Translations under genes and position numbers: made by a program
Part shown: positions 5,188 to 7,848 of the stretch, piece after piece
Numbering within the stretch: position 1 is the first letter of the stretch
How the letters are laid out: each line of letters starts with the position of its first letter
Origin: Firmicutes bacterium ZCTH02-B6
GTDB lineage: Bacteria; Bacillota; Limnochordia; Limnochordales; ZCTH02-B6
Assembly (NCBI GenBank): GCA_002159155.1
Contig: LZRQ01000162.1
Coordinates: forward strand, 1 to 7,848
Direction: 5' to 3'
DNA length: 7,848 nt
The notes under the pieces: model-generated
Seen by the model: only the letters and a program-made list of their open reading frames with translations
Databases searched by the model: none
Told to the model about the DNA's origin: nothing

Positions 5188-7848
5188 TCACATCCTGACC
5201 GCTTCGCCCGCCGCCAGAAACACCAGGTATGCCTCGGTTACGGGCCGCCCGTAAATCTCCTCGACGGCGCGGCGGTAAAGCGCGATCTGGCCGTCGTACA
5301 ACTGCGCGGCTTTCCCCAGCGCGTCGGGGGCGATGGCGTCGGTCTTAAAGTCCAACAGTACCAGCTCACCGGGAAACACGATGAGACAGTCGATAACGCC
5401 CTGAACGACCACCCGTTCGTCTGCAGCTGCCACCGGGTCGAGATGCGGGTAAACTTCCGCTGCGGACAGAGCGAGCGTAAACGGGATTTCGCGGCGGACG
5501 TGGTCGGCATGGCGCTGCAGTCGCTGGCCGAGGGTGGACGCGAAAAACCGCGCCAGCTGCCCCGTGTCGACGGCGGAGACTTGTTCGGCCGTAAGCAAAC
5601 CGCGGGCGGCCATCGCTTGCACTTGCACCAAGAGACCGTTTTCGTCCAGCGGTCGCCTGAGATCAAGATGCTGCAGCACCAGGTGCACTACGGTGCCGCG
5701 CTCTGCCGCCGTCAACGGCCGGCCGGCGGCCTGCAGAAACCGGGGACGACGGGCGAGACGCACAGGCAGGCGGACGCGGGGTACTCCTTCCTCCCGTTCC
5801 TCCGCATCTGCCCGGTCCCAGCGCCGCTTTAGCTCACTGACGCTTTGCTTGGCCGGCAGGCCTGCCAGCGGGTGCCACGGGTACCGCCAACTGATGCGCT
5901 CGGCCAGCAAAGCCCGGGCCGGGCCGTCATCCACCCCGTCCAATGGCTCTAGCCTAGAGACCGCCCGCCAGTCAACAAGACAGTCACGACTCTCGCTCGC
6001 GTCCGCCGCGGTCAAGGCCACGACCCGCGGCGCGTCCCACACCCGCACGTCCCAGCGGGAGCTGTCCTGGGCGACGGTTTCATCCGCAGGCGTAACCCCC
6101 CGGTCCGCGATGGTCCGCAGCGGCGCACCGTCGCGGTGACGGCAAAGGGCTGGGCCAATCCAGTCCAACCAGTTGGCGGCCGCGAGCAAGTCACTGTCAG
6201 GCAACGGCCAGCCCCGATAATCAGCCGCAGCTGCCCAGTCCCTGCAAGTGCGCGCCACATCTACCGCGGAGCCGATGAGGATGAGGCGCTCACGGGCGCG
6301 CGTCAACGCCACGTAGAGCACCCGCATCTCCTCAGCCAGTTCCTCCCGGCGCCGTCGCTCCCGGACAGCAGCGTGCACCAGCGACGGCCAGGCGATCCTC
6401 CGGTCCGGGTCGACGACGCCCGCGCCCAGGCCTAAATCCCGTTGGAACACTAGGTGCCGGTGGCCGGCCCGGCCCTCGAATTTCCGCCCGAGGTCCAGGA
6501 CAAACACAATGGGAAATTCGAGGCCTTTGCTCTTGTGGACACTCATCACCCGCACTACGTCATCGCTCTCGCCAGCGGCCGGGGCCGTGCCCAGATCCCC
6601 TGCGGCGTTTTGCAGGCGTTCGATGAAGCGCAGGAAACGGGACAGTCCGTGGCGGGCGAAGTTGTCAAACTGGCGCGCCCGCTCATAGAGGGCTCTCAGG
6701 TTGGCCTGACGCTGGCGCCCTCCGGGCATGGCCCCCGCGTAGTCAAAGTAGCCGGTCTCCTGCAGCAGCTGCCAGACCAATTCGGACAGGGGCCCGCGCC
6801 GTGCCCTTGTGCGCCAGTCCTCAACTCGAGCCAAAAAATCCCGCAACCGCCGGCCGAGGGCGCCCAGATCGTCGCGGCCTGCGGCCGCACAGACCGCGTC
6901 GAAGAAGTCGCCCTCCTTGTGGGCCGCTCGGACTTGGGCCAACGCCGTCGCGCTGAAGCCGCCGATCGGTGACCGGAGCACGGCCGCCAGCGGGATGTCC
7001 TGGCGCGGGTTGTCGAGCACTCGCAGGAGGGAAAGCATGGTATCCACCTCAAGGGCGGAAAAGTAACCCGTGCCCAGTTCCGCATAGGCGGGTATCCCGT
7101 ACCGGGCAAATACGTCAAGTACGGCGTTGGCTTTGTGGCGTGTAGCCCTGAGCAGGACGGCCACATCCCCGTAGCGGGCCGGCCGGTAGCTGCTGGTAGC
7201 CTTGTCCCACACCCGCGCCTCGCCGGCGATGACTAGTTCGCGGATGCGCTGCGCGGCAACGACCGCTTCCCGTTCGAGGGCATTCAAATCCTCGATGGTA
7301 TCGTCCGCTTCCTCCTCCGCGGCACCCCCCTCCGCTTCCTCTGCCTCAGCGATCGCTTCGCCCACCGGCGCCTCCACCGCGGCGGCCACCTCGGACATGG
7401 CTGGCTGCCCCACCTCCGCTGCGGCACGCAGCAGGTCCTTGTCGCGCTCGAGCAGGTGGAACTCGATGGGCGCCTCCATCCCACCGGGACCGTACGGGGC
7501 CCGAAAAACGAGCTCCGCGGCGGCGTCGTAGGCCATCTCGCCGGCCGCAGGGGTCATAATTTGCCGGAAGATGAAGTTGACCCCGTCCACCACGGCGGCC
7601 CGGCTGCGAAAGTTAGCCTGTAGATCGATGCGCCGCTCGGCCTGTGCGGCAGCCAGCCCGGCACCAAACGGCTCCGCACGGCGATAGCGGGCCAGGAAGA
7701 GGCTAGGATCGGCCTGGCGGAACCGGTAGATGCTCTGCTTGACGTCGCCGACCATAAACAACCGCCCGCCGTCCTCCACCGCACCGCAGATGCGCGTCAG
7801 GATCTCCTCCTGAACCCCGTTGAGGTCTTGGCTTTCATCCACCAGTAC
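5188..7848 (-). CDS. addA: ATP-dependent helicase/nuclease subunit A, C-terminal 886 residues (5' end cut by the window edge)
   Basis: AddA is the UvrD-like helicase and nuclease subunit of AddAB, which processes double-strand DNA ends for recombination repair. Full proteins are about 1200-1250 residues, so the Walker A region and roughly the first quarter lie outside. Numbered from the first visible codon: motif II VLVDESQD (1-8); motif III GDVKQSIYRFR (34-44); motif IV DLQANFRSR (75-83); motif V VMSVHKSKGLEFPIVFVLD (434-452); motif VI MRVLYVALTRARERL (508-522). The C-terminal RecB-type nuclease domain has GTVVH (H722), REIPF (E787), GVID (D820), LLDFKTD (D833, K835) and a distal YDGQ (Q854), so every expected catalytic residue is present. 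DNPRQDIPLAAVLRSPIGG (279-297) is typical of AddA. Unusual is an Ala/Glu-rich acidic segment at about 142-190. The frame runs unbroken to TGA at 5188-5190. addB would be expected beyond the right edge. It converges with the MFS gene. Confidence 0.97.
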   Translation of the reverse strand, partial: VLVDESQDLNGVQEEILTRICGAVEDGGRLFMVGDVKQSIYRFRQADPSLFLARYRRAEPFGAGLAAAQAERRIDLQANFRSRAAVVDGVNFIFRQIMTPAAGEMAYDAAAELVFRAPYGPGGMEAPIEFHLLERDKDLLRAAAEVGQPAMSEVAAAVEAPVGEAIAEAEEAEGGAAEEEADDTIEDLNALEREAVVAAQRIRELVIAGEARVWDKATSSYRPARYGDVAVLLRATRHKANAVLDVFARYGIPAYAELGTGYFSALEVDTMLSLLRVLDNPRQDIPLAAVLRSPIGGFSATALAQVRAAHKEGDFFDAVCAAAGRDDLGALGRRLRDFLARVEDWRTRARRGPLSELVWQLLQETGYFDYAGAMPGGRQRQANLRALYERARQFDNFARHGLSRFLRFIERLQNAAGDLGTAPAAGESDDVVRVMSVHKSKGLEFPIVFVLDLGRKFEGRAGHRHLVFQRDLGLGAGVVDPDRRIAWPSLVHAAVRERRRREELAEEMRVLYVALTRARERLILIGSAVDVARTCRDWAAAADYRGWPLPDSDLLAAANWLDWIGPALCRHRDGAPLRTIADRGVTPADETVAQDSSRWDVRVWDAPRVVALTAADASESRDCLVDWRAVSRLEPLDGVDDGPARALLAERISWRYPWHPLAGLPAKQSVSELKRRWDRADAEEREEGVPRVRLPVRLARRPRFLQAAGRPLTAAERGTVVHLVLQHLDLRRPLDENGLLVQVQAMAARGLLTAEQVSAVDTGQLARFFASTLGQRLQRHADHVRREIPFTLALSAAEVYPHLDPVAAADERVVVQGVIDCLIVFPGELVLLDFKTDAIAPDALGKAAQLYDGQIALYRRAVEEIYGRPVTEAYLVFLAAGEAVRM

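Noticed and set aside
5113..5832. Long plus-strand open frame of 239 codons overlapping the addA 3' end
   Set aside because: It lies antisense to the conserved nuclease domain of AddA. The composition is Arg/Gly-rich shadow without domain logic, and long antisense frames are expected in GC-rich genes.
1..7848. CRISPR arrays, insertion sequences, tRNA or rRNA genes, defence or secondary-metabolite clusters
   Set aside because: No direct-repeat arrays, transposase motifs, terminal inverted repeats or RNA-gene signatures were seen. Genes pack tightly with housekeeping functions.

Overview
The window reads as ordinary chromosome of a high-GC, probably spore-forming member of the Bacillota (Firmicutes). 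By eye, G+C is high throughout and third codon positions are nearly all G or C. The evidence for the lineage is a SpoVB-type flippase, an AddA helicase-nuclease (the Bacillota-type recombination enzyme), strong AGGAGG ribosome binding sites and a consensus sigma-A promoter. The species cannot be named from this sequence alone.

Layout, left to right. (1) Positions 1-756, minus strand: the N-terminal 252 codons of a helical cytosolic protein of unknown function, cut by the left edge. It has its own perfect TTGACA-16 bp-TATAAT promoter at 855-882, whose -35 box contains the stop codon of the next gene. (2) Positions 879-1949, minus: a complete adenosine deaminase. (3) Positions 1950-2106: a 157-bp divergent intergenic region. 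(4) Positions 2107-3525, plus: a SpoVB-like polysaccharide/lipid flippase. (5) Positions 3606-3929, plus: a 107-residue protein of unknown function with a CHGC motif. (6) Positions 3941-5176, plus: a 12-helix MFS transporter resembling the oxalate/formate and monocarboxylate branch. (7) Positions 5188-7848, minus: the C-terminal 886 residues of AddA, cut by the right edge upstream of its second helicase motif. It converges on the MFS gene with 11 bp between the stop codons.

The plus-strand trio (flippase, small protein, MFS transporter) is probably one transcription unit: the last two genes are 11 bp apart and the flippase is 80 bp upstream. The minus-strand pair (adenosine deaminase, then the unknown gene) may be co-transcribed, with the internal promoter giving the downstream gene independent expression. 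The genes cover purine salvage, envelope or spore-wall synthesis, small-molecule transport and double-strand-break repair, with no obvious shared pathway.

I found no mobile element, CRISPR array, tRNA, rRNA or defence cassette, and no clear sign of a new multi-gene system. The most useful leads are the promoter embedded in the ada stop codon, the two unrecognised proteins, and the start-site and domain-length oddities in known genes.
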